In this document: positions 15,115 through 23,460 of the stretch, piece by piece | Position numbering within the stretch: position 1 is the first letter of the stretch | Layout: the number at the start of each line of letters is the position of its first letter | DNA from: Clostridium_AM sp900759715 | Lineage (GTDB): Bacteria > Bacillota > Clostridia > Clostridiales > Clostridiaceae | NCBI GenBank assembly: GCA_900759715.1 | Contig: CAAEXF010000087.1 | Coordinates: 1 to 64,000 of the forward strand | Length of the DNA stretch: 64,000 bases | Reading direction: 5' to 3' | Position numbers and translations under genes: made by a program | Notes under the pieces: generated by a model | The model's input: the letters and a program-made list of their open reading frames with translations, nothing else | What the model was told of the DNA's origin: nothing | The model's database searches: none

Positions 15115-15453
15115 TTAAAAGTATATTAAGTACATTATAATACCGTATATTGAGCAAAGTCCAATAAAAAAAGGAGTGATACTAAGTCTGAATTTTTCCT
15201 TTTTATAGGCTACAATATTTAATATTAGAGATAAAATACAGAAAATAAGCATTAAAATAAATAAGTCATATGCATAGATCATTAAATCCGTATTCCATGT
15301 TTTGCGAACAGGTAAATCTTTAAGCCTATTAAAGTAGGTTTCAAAAGGAGGTCTAGCTCTATCTACTACAAATGCGGAAACAAGGCCAATTACCCAAATT
15401 AGTATATTTGTATATATAACGATTTTAGTATAAATTTTTTTCTTGTTTTCCAT
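15115..15453 (-). CDS. Small membrane protein of unknown family
   Basis: A 112-residue protein with three predicted membrane helices (about 10-30, 60-83, 92-112) and a basic, aromatic outer loop (RARPPFETYFNRLKDLPVRK). The frame extends to two GTG codons upstream, but the ATG at 15453 after GTGGTG is the likelier start. Nothing in the sequence tells its job. It heads the minus-strand group 13440-15453. Confidence 0.55.
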   Translation of the reverse strand: MENKKKIYTKIVIYTNILIWVIGLVSAFVVDRARPPFETYFNRLKDLPVRKTWNTDLMIYAYDLFILMLIFCILSLILNIVAYKKEKFRLSITPFFIGLCSIYGIIMYLIYF

Positions 15454-15562
15454 AGACACCACTTATTAAATCAAAATTTAATTAAGTGGATTTCACCTCA
15501 CTTTCTTTTAGAATTTAATATATTTTATTCAAGGAAAGTGTAAAAAATTACATAGATAAGTT

Positions 15563-15741
15563 TTTATCCGATGACTACCTGCTCTAATACTCCCTCGCAC
15601 TCTGTGAAAGCGATTCACACAAAATCATAGATTTTGGTTCTCTGCTTTTCTCAAAGAGGGAGTAAAGAGCAGCTATGTCCCTGGATTCGTTCAACTAAGA
15701 ATCAGGTGGGGTTAAAACCCCATCTGATTCAAGTTTCACTT
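15563..15741 (+). repeat. Structured repeat R1, copy 2 (complete)
   Basis: A full copy of about 179 bases. Nested pairing: CTGCTCT + ACTCCCTC with GAGGGAGT + AGAGCAG; inside it TGTGAA-AGCGA-TTCACA and CAAAATC-ATA-GATTTTG; then a 3' hairpin GAATCAGGTGGGG / CCCCATCTGATTC. The G-U pair in the 3' hairpin is kept only if this strand is the RNA. It lies in the 510-base gap between divergent genes at 15453 and 15965; the rest of that gap shows nothing else clear. Confidence 0.85.
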
Positions 15742-15964
15742 TATAAATATATGAAAAGTATGGTATAACTTCATTATAAATGATTTAAGGTACAAGTCTA
15801 GATACATATTATAAATTTGATACAGAGAATTGAATAGGAGCTTTTTAATGTTACAACACCTCCATGTATCTTACATACTTCATATTGCATCTTGAAAGAA
15901 ATCCATAGTTTCAATTTATAAAATTCAATAAAATAGAATTATGAAAAAGCAGGAGGTGCTGATT

Positions 15965-17353
15965 TTGAAAATAATAATTTTAAATGGAAGTCCAAAGTCA
16001 GAAAAAAGTGTTACAGTACAGTCAATGAAGTATTTGGAACAGAATTATGAAAGTCATGAATTTGAATATATACAGGTTATAAAAGAAATAAAAAAATTTG
16101 AAGAAAATGCGGAAGCGTTAGAGGCCTTATGCACAAAAGTTAAGGAAGCAGATGCTATTATATGGGCATTTCCACTATATCATGCTTTAGTACCTTCCTA
16201 TTATAAAAGACTAATTGAATTAATATTTAAAAATAATTTAGAAGGTTATTTCTCAGAAAAATATACTAGTGTGTTTTCTACCTCTATTCATTATGCAGAT
16301 ATTCATGCTCATAACTATATGAGGGCAATTTGTGAAGATTTAGGCATGAACTATGTAGAATACTTGTCCCATGATATGAATGATTTAGTAAAAGAAAAGA
16401 GGAGAAGAGAACTTAAATTATTCTTTGAAAACTTACAGACCTATATTAATGAAGGCTTAACTACTAATAAACTATTTAGCACACTAAGTAAAAGTAGCTT
16501 TAAATATAAATCCGGTGAAACAGATAGATTTATTCCTACAACTAAGAAAATAATTATTATAACGGATGTAGAGAAAGAGGATAGCAACCTTAAAGAAATG
16601 ATTAATAAATATAAAAGCTATATAAAGGGCACTGTTGAAGTTCTTAATCTCTATGATGTAGATATAAAAGGTCCTTGCCTAGGTTGTTGTAAGTGCGCCG
16701 CAGAGAATATATGCGCTTATCATGATAAGGATGGCTATAGGAAATTTTTGGATTATGTTATTGATAACGCAGATATAGTTATTTTTGCAGGAACTATAAA
16801 AGACAGATATTTATCCTCTCGTTTTAAATTGTATTACGATAGAAGCTTTTGCTACACCCATATTCCATTCTTAAGAGGAAAGCAGATAGGATATATGATT
16901 TCAGGTAAATTAAGTGAACATCAGAATTTAAGACAAATACTAGAATTATATACTGGAGAGGATAGGAATTTAATTGGATTTGTTACCGATGAAAGTGAAG
17001 ATAGCGATACTATAGACAAACAAATATATACTTTTGCTAAAATGGGTATAAGCTACTGTGAAAGAAACTATTTTAAGCCAGAAACCTTTTTAGCTGTAGC
17101 TTCAAGAAAGTTGTTTGCTGATGCTATAGAAGGGGAGTTAGGAGCTATCTTTGCAGCGGACTATAAATACTATAAGGAAAATGGAATGATGAAAAAAATA
17201 TCCTTTAAGCAGAAATTGCAGGGAAAAGTTATGAGATATTTTATGGGAAAAGAAAGATTCAGAAAAGAAGTACAGAAAAATGCAATTGATTATATGATTA
17301 CTGCCCATAAAAAAGTTCTTGAAAAGGATAAGGTAAAAGACAATGGTAAGTAG
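15965..17353 (+). CDS. Two-domain flavodoxin-fold NAD(P)H-dependent oxidoreductase
   Basis: A 462-residue protein made of two flavodoxin-like halves. Residues 1-160 start with the FMN-binding MKIIILNGSPK. Residues 190-400 form a second, diverged half with the cysteine cluster GPCLGCCKCAAENICAYHDKDGY typical of NAD(P)H-dependent FMN reductases of anaerobes. The ribosome site AGGAGGTG (15951-15958) lies inside the longer frame, so the TTG at 15965 is the true start. The last 11 bases overlap the next gene, a membrane protein, implying coupled expression. The substrate is unknown. Confidence 0.75.
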   Translation: MKIIILNGSPKSEKSVTVQSMKYLEQNYESHEFEYIQVIKEIKKFEENAEALEALCTKVKEADAIIWAFPLYHALVPSYYKRLIELIFKNNLEGYFSEKYTSVFSTSIHYADIHAHNYMRAICEDLGMNYVEYLSHDMNDLVKEKRRRELKLFFENLQTYINEGLTTNKLFSTLSKSSFKYKSGETDRFIPTTKKIIIITDVEKEDSNLKEMINKYKSYIKGTVEVLNLYDVDIKGPCLGCCKCAAENICAYHDKDGYRKFLDYVIDNADIVIFAGTIKDRYLSSRFKLYYDRSFCYTHIPFLRGKQIGYMISGKLSEHQNLRQILELYTGEDRNLIGFVTDESEDSDTIDKQIYTFAKMGISYCERNYFKPETFLAVASRKLFADAIEGELGAIFAADYKYYKENGMMKKISFKQKLQGKVMRYFMGKERFRKEVQKNAIDYMITAHKKVLEKDKVKDNGK

Positions 17354-17873
17354 TTTAAAAGCATGCTTTAACGTAACCTTTGGGTTTATTCCTTTAATAT
17401 TTCTTTGGAGTATATCAAATAAATTGGGGATTGTTTTAGGTTTAGTTTCTATTTCAATATTGTTCATAAAAAATATTATAAACAAAAATATAGGAATTAT
17501 GTCTGTTGTGTTATTAGCTTACTTTGCTATTTCTAATATACTATTCTTTTATTTTAAAATGGACGTCGTTATCCAGTACAGATATTTAACTTCATATATA
17601 GTACTGGCACTTATGGGGTTTATTTCCATTGGACTGGAAAGGCCTTATACCATGTATGAAGCTAAAAGTGGATATAGAGAAGATTTCGGAGAGTCACCAT
17701 TATTTATAGAAGTTAACAGTCTTATAACTAAAATATGGGCAACAATTTATTTAGTTAATGCTATTATAGAATTATTGGGGCATAACACTAGTACTGTTAT
17801 AATTATGAATATATTAGTGGCTGTAGGGGTTGCACTATCAATTATAATCCCTGGGTTACTTCCAGAAGCTTAA
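17343..17873 (+). CDS. Membrane protein coupled to the oxidoreductase
   Basis: A 176-residue protein with about five hydrophobic helices and no recognised motif. It starts inside the end of the flavodoxin-fold gene (11-base overlap), so the two are translationally coupled; it may anchor the oxidoreductase. The central loop RPYTMYEAKSGYREDFGESP is hydrophilic. A LytTR gene follows after 18 bases. Confidence 0.6.
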   Translation: MVSSLKACFNVTFGFIPLIFLWSISNKLGIVLGLVSISILFIKNIINKNIGIMSVVLLAYFAISNILFFYFKMDVVIQYRYLTSYIVLALMGFISIGLERPYTMYEAKSGYREDFGESPLFIEVNSLITKIWATIYLVNAIIELLGHNTSTVIIMNILVAVGVALSIIIPGLLPEA

Positions 17874-17891
17874 AGTAAAAGAGGGTTTTAT

Positions 17892-18440
17892 ATGGAAATA
17901 GATTTAATTTGCTGTGAAAACATGAGAAGAATATTAGAAGAGATCCTTACTAATCGTAAAATAAGGATTAGTAAGGATGCTAAAGTATGTATTATTGAAA
18001 AAGGATTTGATTTAGAAGAAGGCAAAATAGGTATATATTTTGATATGGCAATTGTAAATGTTCTAATAGACTATTTAGATCAAGTATCAGTGAATAAAGA
18101 AGAGCTTAAAAATATAATTACAGGAAGATGTGAAGAGGATGAGCTTAAAGTACTGACTTATGATAAAATTTATTATTTTGAGGCTATGGGTAATGACGTT
18201 TTTTGTAGGACAAGAGATAAAAGATATAAAGTCAAAGAAAAGCTTTATGAATTAGAAGAAAGGCTTGAAAACAAAGGATTTATAAGAGTAAGCAAATGCT
18301 TTATTGTAAATATAGTAAAAGTAGACCGCATTATTTCGTGGTTTAACAGTAAGCTTATATTAAAAATCATAGATATAGAGGAAGAGGTTTATGTTACACG
18401 AAAATATTTAAATGATTTTAAAAAATTTCTTGGGTTTTGA
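17892..18440 (+). CDS. LytTR DNA-binding domain transcriptional regulator
   Basis: A 182-residue regulator with a C-terminal LytTR domain (about 80-182: KIYYFEAMGNDVFCRTRDK, then GFIRVSKCFIVNIVKVDRI). The N-terminal 75 residues show no receiver domain. It forms a pair with the DUF3021 membrane protein 12 bases downstream; such LytTR-membrane inhibitor pairs are common in Firmicutes, where the membrane partner holds the regulator inactive. A 13-base perfect hairpin lies inside its early coding sequence (17943-17978). Confidence 0.88.
   Translation: MEIDLICCENMRRILEEILTNRKIRISKDAKVCIIEKGFDLEEGKIGIYFDMAIVNVLIDYLDQVSVNKEELKNIITGRCEEDELKVLTYDKIYYFEAMGNDVFCRTRDKRYKVKEKLYELEERLENKGFIRVSKCFIVNIVKVDRIISWFNSKLILKIIDIEEEVYVTRKYLNDFKKFLGF
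17943..17978 (+). other. Perfect 13-bp hairpin inside the LytTR gene
   Basis: ATCCTTACTAATC (17943-17955) and GATTAGTAAGGAT (17966-17978) are perfect reverse complements with a 10-base loop. It starts 51 bases after the start codon. It could be a protein-binding dyad or an mRNA structure. Confidence 0.5.
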
Positions 18441-18452
18441 GGAGTTTAAAGC

Positions 18453-18887
18453 ATGAAGGAGAATTTAAAGGATTTTTTATTTAATTTGGTAATATCTATA
18501 TTTATTGGACTATTTGTTGGTATGGCCGCAGTTACTGCTATAAATATGAACAGTGAAGCTGCAGCTACTCTAACTATTAGTTCAATTATTGGAGGCGTTA
18601 TCGGAACAATTTCTAGACTTGTTTTCATATATATATTTGATATAAAACAAAAGAATGTAAAGTTGGCCTTCATATCAGTGTTTATAATAATTGGGGTTAT
18701 TTCCTGTATGCCATCTTTTTATATTTATTTAGTTAAAAATAGTACTTTTTCTATAGCAGAATTAGTAGCAATTTTAGTATCGGCAGAGTGTCTTGGAATG
18801 AGTTTTTGTTATTATTCTTATAAAAGATGCTTGAAATTTAACTTGAAGCTTATGAATAAGAAAAATCAGCTAACAAAAAGATATTAA
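18453..18887 (+). CDS. DUF3021 family membrane protein
   Basis: A 144-residue protein with four membrane helices (about 8-30, 38-62, 72-92, 100-122), matching DUF3021, the usual partner of LytTR regulators. It follows the regulator by 12 bases with an AGGAG-type ribosome site. It probably restrains the LytTR protein at the membrane in response to a signal, as proposed for LytTR regulatory systems. Confidence 0.8.
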   Translation: MKENLKDFLFNLVISIFIGLFVGMAAVTAINMNSEAAATLTISSIIGGVIGTISRLVFIYIFDIKQKNVKLAFISVFIIIGVISCMPSFYIYLVKNSTFSIAELVAILVSAECLGMSFCYYSYKRCLKFNLKLMNKKNQLTKRY

Positions 18888-18920
18888 ATGCTTTAAAGCT
18901 GCTAGATTAAGTAGCAATTT

Positions 18921-18957
18921 ATAAAGAGAGCTTAAACAAAAGCTCTCTTTATTTTTG
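18921..18957 (+). terminator. Rho-independent terminator
   Basis: ATAAAGAGAGCTT and AAGCTCTCTTTAT form a 13-base perfect stem with TTTTT after it. Confidence 0.92.
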
Positions 18958-19072
18958 CATATTTTCTTAGTATTTTTCTATTAATCAGCTATAGTCTATG
19001 TACTTTAAGATGTAATAATAATTTAAGTATGTGAAAAGCTATTAGAGTATTAATTAAAAGGAGGAGTGTTTT

Positions 19073-21679
19073 ATGAGAGTTACAAATAAAGAAGAACTTC
19101 TTCAAAAAATTAAAGAAGTTAGAGAAGCACAGAAAGTTTTTGCTACATATTCTCAAGAAACTGTAGATGAAATTTTCAGGCAAGCAGCTATAGCTGCCAA
19201 TAATGCACGAGTTCATCTTGCTAAAATGGCTACAGAAGAAACAGGCATGGGTATTGTGGAGGATAAAGTTATTAAGAATCACTTTGCCGCTGAGTATATT
19301 TATAATAAATATAAAGATGAAAAGACTTGTGGAATAATTGAAAGAGACCCTTCCTTTGGAATTATCAAGATAGCGGAACCCTTTGGAGTGATTGCAGCTG
19401 TTATACCTACAACTAATCCAACATCTACAGCAATTTTCAAGTCACTTATTGCATTAAAAACTCGTAATGGAATTATATTCGCTCCGCATCCTAGAGCAAA
19501 GAAAAGCACTATAGAAGCCGCAAGAATTATACTTGACGCCGCTATAAAAGCAGGAGCTCCTGCTGGAATAATCGGTTGGATAGATGAGCCAAATGTGGAT
19601 CTCACTCAATTGCTTATGGGAGAATCAGATATAGTTTTGGCTACTGGTGGACCTGGCATGGTTAAAGCGGCATATTCCTCAGGTAAGCCAGCTATAGGCG
19701 TAGGATCAGGAAACACACCAGCAGTTATTGATGAAACTGCTCATATAAAAATGGCTGTAAGTTCAATAATACTTTCAAAAACCTTTGATAATGGGGTAAT
19801 ATGTGCTTCAGAACAATCTGTAATAGTAGTTGAAAAAGTTTATGATGAAGTAAAATCAGAATTTGAAGAGAGAGGGGCTTACTTCTTAAATGAAGAAGAA
19901 AGAGATAAAATAAGAAGAACCATAGTAAAGGAAAATGGAGCTCTCAACGCAGATATAGTAGGTCAGGATGCAAGAAGGATTGCCGCTATGGCTGGAATTC
20001 AGGTACCTGATTCTGTAAAGGTACTTATTGGTGAAGTAGAGTCTGTAGAATTTGAAGAACCTTTCTCACATGAAAAATTATCTCCAGTATTGGGCATGTA
20101 TAAGGTAAAAGATTTTACAGAAGCTCTACATAAGGCAGCAAGGCTTATTGAACTTGGTGGTTTTGGTCACACATCAGTACTCTATACGGATCAGACTAAA
20201 TGTAAAGATAGAATTGAAAAGTTCGGTGCAGTTATGAAAACTGGAAGAACCATTATTAATATGCCTTCTTCCCAGGGGGCTATAGGTGATATATACAATT
20301 TTAGACTTGCGCCATCCTTGACATTGGGGTGCGGCTCTTGGGGAGGAAATTCTGTATCAGAGAATGTAGGAGTAAAACATCTAGTAAATGTAAAACACGT
20401 GGCGGAGAGAAGGGAGAATATGCTGTGGTTCAGAGTACCTGAAAAAATCTACTTTAAGTATGGATGTATGGGAGTTGCTCTTGAAGAGCTTAGGGATATG
20501 AACAAAAAGAGAGCTTTTATAGTTACAGATAGAGTTCTATATGATTTAGGTTTTGTAAATCATGTAGTAAGTATCCTTGAACATACAGGTATAGACTGTA
20601 GAGTGTTTTCTGATGTAGAGCCGGATCCTACCTTGGCAACTGCCCGCAAAGGTGCTGCTGAAATGAACAACTTTAACCCTGATGTCATAATAGCTTTAGG
20701 TGGAGGTTCTCCAATGGATGCAGCAAAAATCATGTGGGTGCTTTATGAACATCCTGATGTAAGATTTGAAGACCTTGCTATGAGATTTATGGATATAAGA
20801 AAAAGAGTATACAGATTCCCTGATCTCGGCAGGAAAGCTATGATGGTTGCTATTCCAACCTCAGCAGGAACAGGATCTGAGGTAACTCCTTTTGCAGTTA
20901 TTACAGATGAGATAACGGGAGTAAAATATCCTCTAGCAGACTATGAGTTAACTCCAGATATAGCTATAATTGATGCGGAGCTTATGATGAATATGCCAAA
21001 AGGTCTTACTGCAGCCTCAGGTATAGATGCTCTTACTCATGCTATTGAGGCTATAGTGTCTGTATTGGCTTCAGAATACACAAATGGCTTGGATTTAGAA
21101 GCTATCCGACTTATATTTAAGTATCTACCTTTATCTTATGCAGAGGGTGCAAATAACGTAAAAGCAAGAGAAAAAATGGCTCATGCAGCTACCATGGCGG
21201 GTATGGCTTTTGCTAATGCTTTCCTCGGTGTATGCCATTCAATGGCTCATAAGCTAGGTGCTATGCATCACATACCTCACGGTATAGCAAATGCACTGCT
21301 TATTAATGAAACAATTAAGTTCAATGCGGTTGATAATCCAAGAAAGCAAACAGCTTTTCCTCAATATAAGTATCCTAATGTAAGATGGAGATATTCAAGA
21401 ATTGCTGACTATCTCAATCTAGGTGGAAATACTGAAGATGAAAAAATAGAGCTTTTGATAAATGCGATAGATGAATTGAAATCTAAAATCAATATACCAA
21501 AAACCATAGAGGAAGCAGGAGTAACTAGTCAGCGCTTTTATGCAACTCTTGATGTGATGAGTGAGCAGGCTTTTGATGACCAATGCACTGGTGCAAATCC
21601 AAGATATCCTCTAATTGGTGAGATAAAACAAATGTATATAAATGCCTTTGAGGGAACTACTAATGAAAATAATCAGTAA
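19073..21679 (+). CDS. adhE: Bifunctional acetaldehyde-CoA / alcohol dehydrogenase AdhE
   Basis: An 868-residue fusion of normal AdhE length. Residues 1-440 are the acylating aldehyde dehydrogenase, with catalytic Cys244 in GVICASEQSV. Residues about 450-868 are an iron-dependent alcohol dehydrogenase, with ALGGGSPMDAAK, GTGSEVTPFAV, DALTHAIEA and HKLGAMHHIPHG carrying the metal ligands. It turns acetyl-CoA (or butyryl-CoA) into the alcohol while reoxidising two NADH; the family forms spirosomes. It is a single gene with GGAGGAG ribosome site and a very strong terminator. I saw no Rex-type TTGTTAA-N4-TTAACAA site just upstream. Confidence 0.98.
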   Translation: MRVTNKEELLQKIKEVREAQKVFATYSQETVDEIFRQAAIAANNARVHLAKMATEETGMGIVEDKVIKNHFAAEYIYNKYKDEKTCGIIERDPSFGIIKIAEPFGVIAAVIPTTNPTSTAIFKSLIALKTRNGIIFAPHPRAKKSTIEAARIILDAAIKAGAPAGIIGWIDEPNVDLTQLLMGESDIVLATGGPGMVKAAYSSGKPAIGVGSGNTPAVIDETAHIKMAVSSIILSKTFDNGVICASEQSVIVVEKVYDEVKSEFEERGAYFLNEEERDKIRRTIVKENGALNADIVGQDARRIAAMAGIQVPDSVKVLIGEVESVEFEEPFSHEKLSPVLGMYKVKDFTEALHKAARLIELGGFGHTSVLYTDQTKCKDRIEKFGAVMKTGRTIINMPSSQGAIGDIYNFRLAPSLTLGCGSWGGNSVSENVGVKHLVNVKHVAERRENMLWFRVPEKIYFKYGCMGVALEELRDMNKKRAFIVTDRVLYDLGFVNHVVSILEHTGIDCRVFSDVEPDPTLATARKGAAEMNNFNPDVIIALGGGSPMDAAKIMWVLYEHPDVRFEDLAMRFMDIRKRVYRFPDLGRKAMMVAIPTSAGTGSEVTPFAVITDEITGVKYPLADYELTPDIAIIDAELMMNMPKGLTAASGIDALTHAIEAIVSVLASEYTNGLDLEAIRLIFKYLPLSYAEGANNVKAREKMAHAATMAGMAFANAFLGVCHSMAHKLGAMHHIPHGIANALLINETIKFNAVDNPRKQTAFPQYKYPNVRWRYSRIADYLNLGGNTEDEKIELLINAIDELKSKINIPKTIEEAGVTSQRFYATLDVMSEQAFDDQCTGANPRYPLIGEIKQMYINAFEGTTNENNQ

Positions 21680-21692
21680 ATGTAAACTTTAT

Positions 21693-21766
21693 TAACATTG
21701 AATATATAAAAATAGTGACACAGAGCTATTAAAATCTGTGTCACTATTTTTATATATTCAATGTTA
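21693..21766. terminator. Very long perfect terminator hairpin after adhE
   Basis: Two 32-base arms (21693-21724 and 21735-21766) are exact reverse complements with a 10-base loop. The A and T tracts inside the stem could give termination on both strands. This is far longer than usual intrinsic terminators. Confidence 0.85.
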
Positions 21767-21832
21767 TATTATTATTTACATAATAGAAAGAATAACCTAT
21801 ACTATTTATGGATTTAATTAATTCAACATATT

Positions 21833-21886
21833 GGAAGGGGGGAATTGTTTTAAGATGAAGTACATCTTAAAACAAAATTTAAAATG
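21833..21886 (+). promoter_or_regulatory. Ribosome site separated from start codon by a hairpin
   Basis: The only Shine-Dalgarno sequence, GGAAGGGGGG (21833-21842), is 41 bases from the ATG at 21884. Between them lies a 13-base perfect hairpin, TTGTTTTAAGATG / CATCTTAAAACAA (21845-21875). If folded, about ten bases remain between site and start, an ideal distance. The dyad could also be an autoregulatory operator. A 15-codon out-of-frame frame starts at 21855 inside the hairpin. Confidence 0.55.
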
Positions 21887-22516
21887 TCAGAAGAATACGT
21901 GACGAAACCTGTATATCAAAAGATTGCAATTGATATAGCAAATAGAATAGTAGGTGGAGATTTTTCTATAGGTGATAAACTTTATGGAAGGTCATCTCTT
22001 GCAAGTCATTATAACGTCTCACCGGAAACTATTAGAAGAGCAATCATTCTTTTGAATGAAATGGATATAGTAGAAGTAACAAAAGGCAGTGGAATTACTG
22101 TTAAATCCGTAGATAACTGTTTAAGGTTTATAGATAAATTTAAAGATATAGGCTCTGTGAATTCCTTAAGAAAAGAAGTATTAGATTTGCTAGAGGAGAA
22201 AAATGTATTAGAAAGAAAAATAGAAGGAGTAATTAAAGAACTTATAGATTATTCAAATAGATTTGCCAGTACTAATCCTTTTGTACCTTTTGAGTTTGAA
22301 ATAGATAAAGGGCTCAATATTATTGGAAAGACTATATCGGAAAGTAAGTTTTGGCAAAATACAAGTGCTACCATAATAGGTATAAGACGGGAAGGGAATT
22401 TGATACTTTCTCCAGGACCTCATGCTATATTTGAAGAAGGTGATATCTTCATAGCAATAGGTGATGAAGATAGTTATTATAGAATTAAAAGGTTTCTTTA
22501 TGAAGAGAATAAATAA
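21884..22516 (+). CDS. GntR-type regulator with C-terminal RCK_C (TrkA_C) domain, BusR-like
   Basis: A 210-residue regulator. Residues 8-75 are a GntR winged helix (SLASHYNVSPETIRRAIILL), 85-125 a helical linker, and about 130-208 an RCK_C/TrkA_C ligand domain (IIGIRREGNLILSPGPHAIFEEGDIFIAIG). This is the plan of BusR, the c-di-AMP-responsive repressor of compatible-solute or potassium uptake. No BusAB transporter is adjacent, though a KimA-like potassium transporter is at 53003. Ligand inferred from family. Translation may depend on a leader hairpin. Confidence 0.85.
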   Translation: MSEEYVTKPVYQKIAIDIANRIVGGDFSIGDKLYGRSSLASHYNVSPETIRRAIILLNEMDIVEVTKGSGITVKSVDNCLRFIDKFKDIGSVNSLRKEVLDLLEEKNVLERKIEGVIKELIDYSNRFASTNPFVPFEFEIDKGLNIIGKTISESKFWQNTSATIIGIRREGNLILSPGPHAIFEEGDIFIAIGDEDSYYRIKRFLYEENK

Positions 22517-22532
22517 TTGAATTCAACATAAG

Positions 22533-22578
22533 TAACATCCGTAGATTTATCTAAATGAAATCCACGGATGTTCTTTTT
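22533..22578 (+). terminator. Rho-independent terminator
   Basis: AACATCCGT pairs with ACGGATGTT, extended by GATTT/AAATC, and is followed by CTTTTTC. Confidence 0.8.
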
Positions 22579-22599
22579 CTGCATATATATAACTATTCT

Positions 22600-23280
22600 C
22601 TATTTAAAGTGTTTATCGTAGTAACTATCATCATAATTTCTTTCTCTAAAAGGACAAGTATTAGCAGTACACATATAGCAATTTTTATAATCAGTTTCAT
22701 TGTGAAAATAAATTCCAGAGTAGGTTTTTTCGGGAGACATAAAGAAATTGCTATCAAGTACAACTCCTGTAGAGCTAACTTTATCTCCTAAGATACTAAA
22801 AATGTTTTTTTGCTCTTTAATATCCCAATCTACAGTGGAACCTGGATTTACTCTTGCTAAATTTCCTGTATTAAAGTTTTTTTCTATGTAATTTTTAAGT
22901 AGGATATGACATTGAATTAAAATTTCTTGGGTTATAAACTCAGCAACCTTTCTTTCAAATTTATTATTATTAGAATCACACCAATGTTTGAGCTCAGTAC
23001 CACAAGTAACTATATAGGGAAAAGCTCTGTTTTCCGAACTCAAGTTTATACTAATAACTCTACTATTAAGTTTTATTTCATCTAATACTACAAAGTTATC
23101 TCCTCTTTCACATATAAAACATTCCTTAAAAACAGCTTTAGGAACTGCTATCTTTTCAGCTTCCTTTGCCAAACTTTCTATGATTCTAATATTCCTATCA
23201 TGAGAAAGATTTAATTTTTTTGATATTTCATAAGGATTTATAGAAAAATTAAAATCTTTAATTAGTATACAGTTATTCAT
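22600..23280 (-). CDS. Vitamin B12-dependent methionine synthase activation-domain-like protein
   Basis: About 226 residues resembling the reactivation domain of B12-dependent methionine synthase as a stand-alone protein. Diagnostic parts are RVNPGSTVDWDIKEQKNIFSILG and the C-terminal CYMCTANTCPFRER cysteines, typical of such clostridial proteins. Full-length MetH is not here. Stand-alone copies are thought to reactivate cobalamin on a split MetH or to serve other corrinoid proteins. The start at ATG 23280 has GGGGGA eight bases upstream; an upstream in-frame ATG does not. Single gene. Confidence 0.8.
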   Translation of the reverse strand: MNNCILIKDFNFSINPYEISKKLNLSHDRNIRIIESLAKEAEKIAVPKAVFKECFICERGDNFVVLDEIKLNSRVISINLSSENRAFPYIVTCGTELKHWCDSNNNKFERKVAEFITQEILIQCHILLKNYIEKNFNTGNLARVNPGSTVDWDIKEQKNIFSILGDKVSSTGVVLDSNFFMSPEKTYSGIYFHNETDYKNCYMCTANTCPFRERNYDDSYYDKHFK

Positions 23281-23460
23281 TTCCACATCCCCCATTTAAA
23301 CTATTTGCTATAAATAATTTTAAAACTTTTGGTAATGACTGTAAACCCAATTTTTAATAAAAGAAAATGCAGAGCTTAAGCTTTTGTGATAAAATATATC
23401 CCAAGATAAAAATAAGATATAATATTGTACATGAAATGTTAACTAGAAGGACGGGATGTA

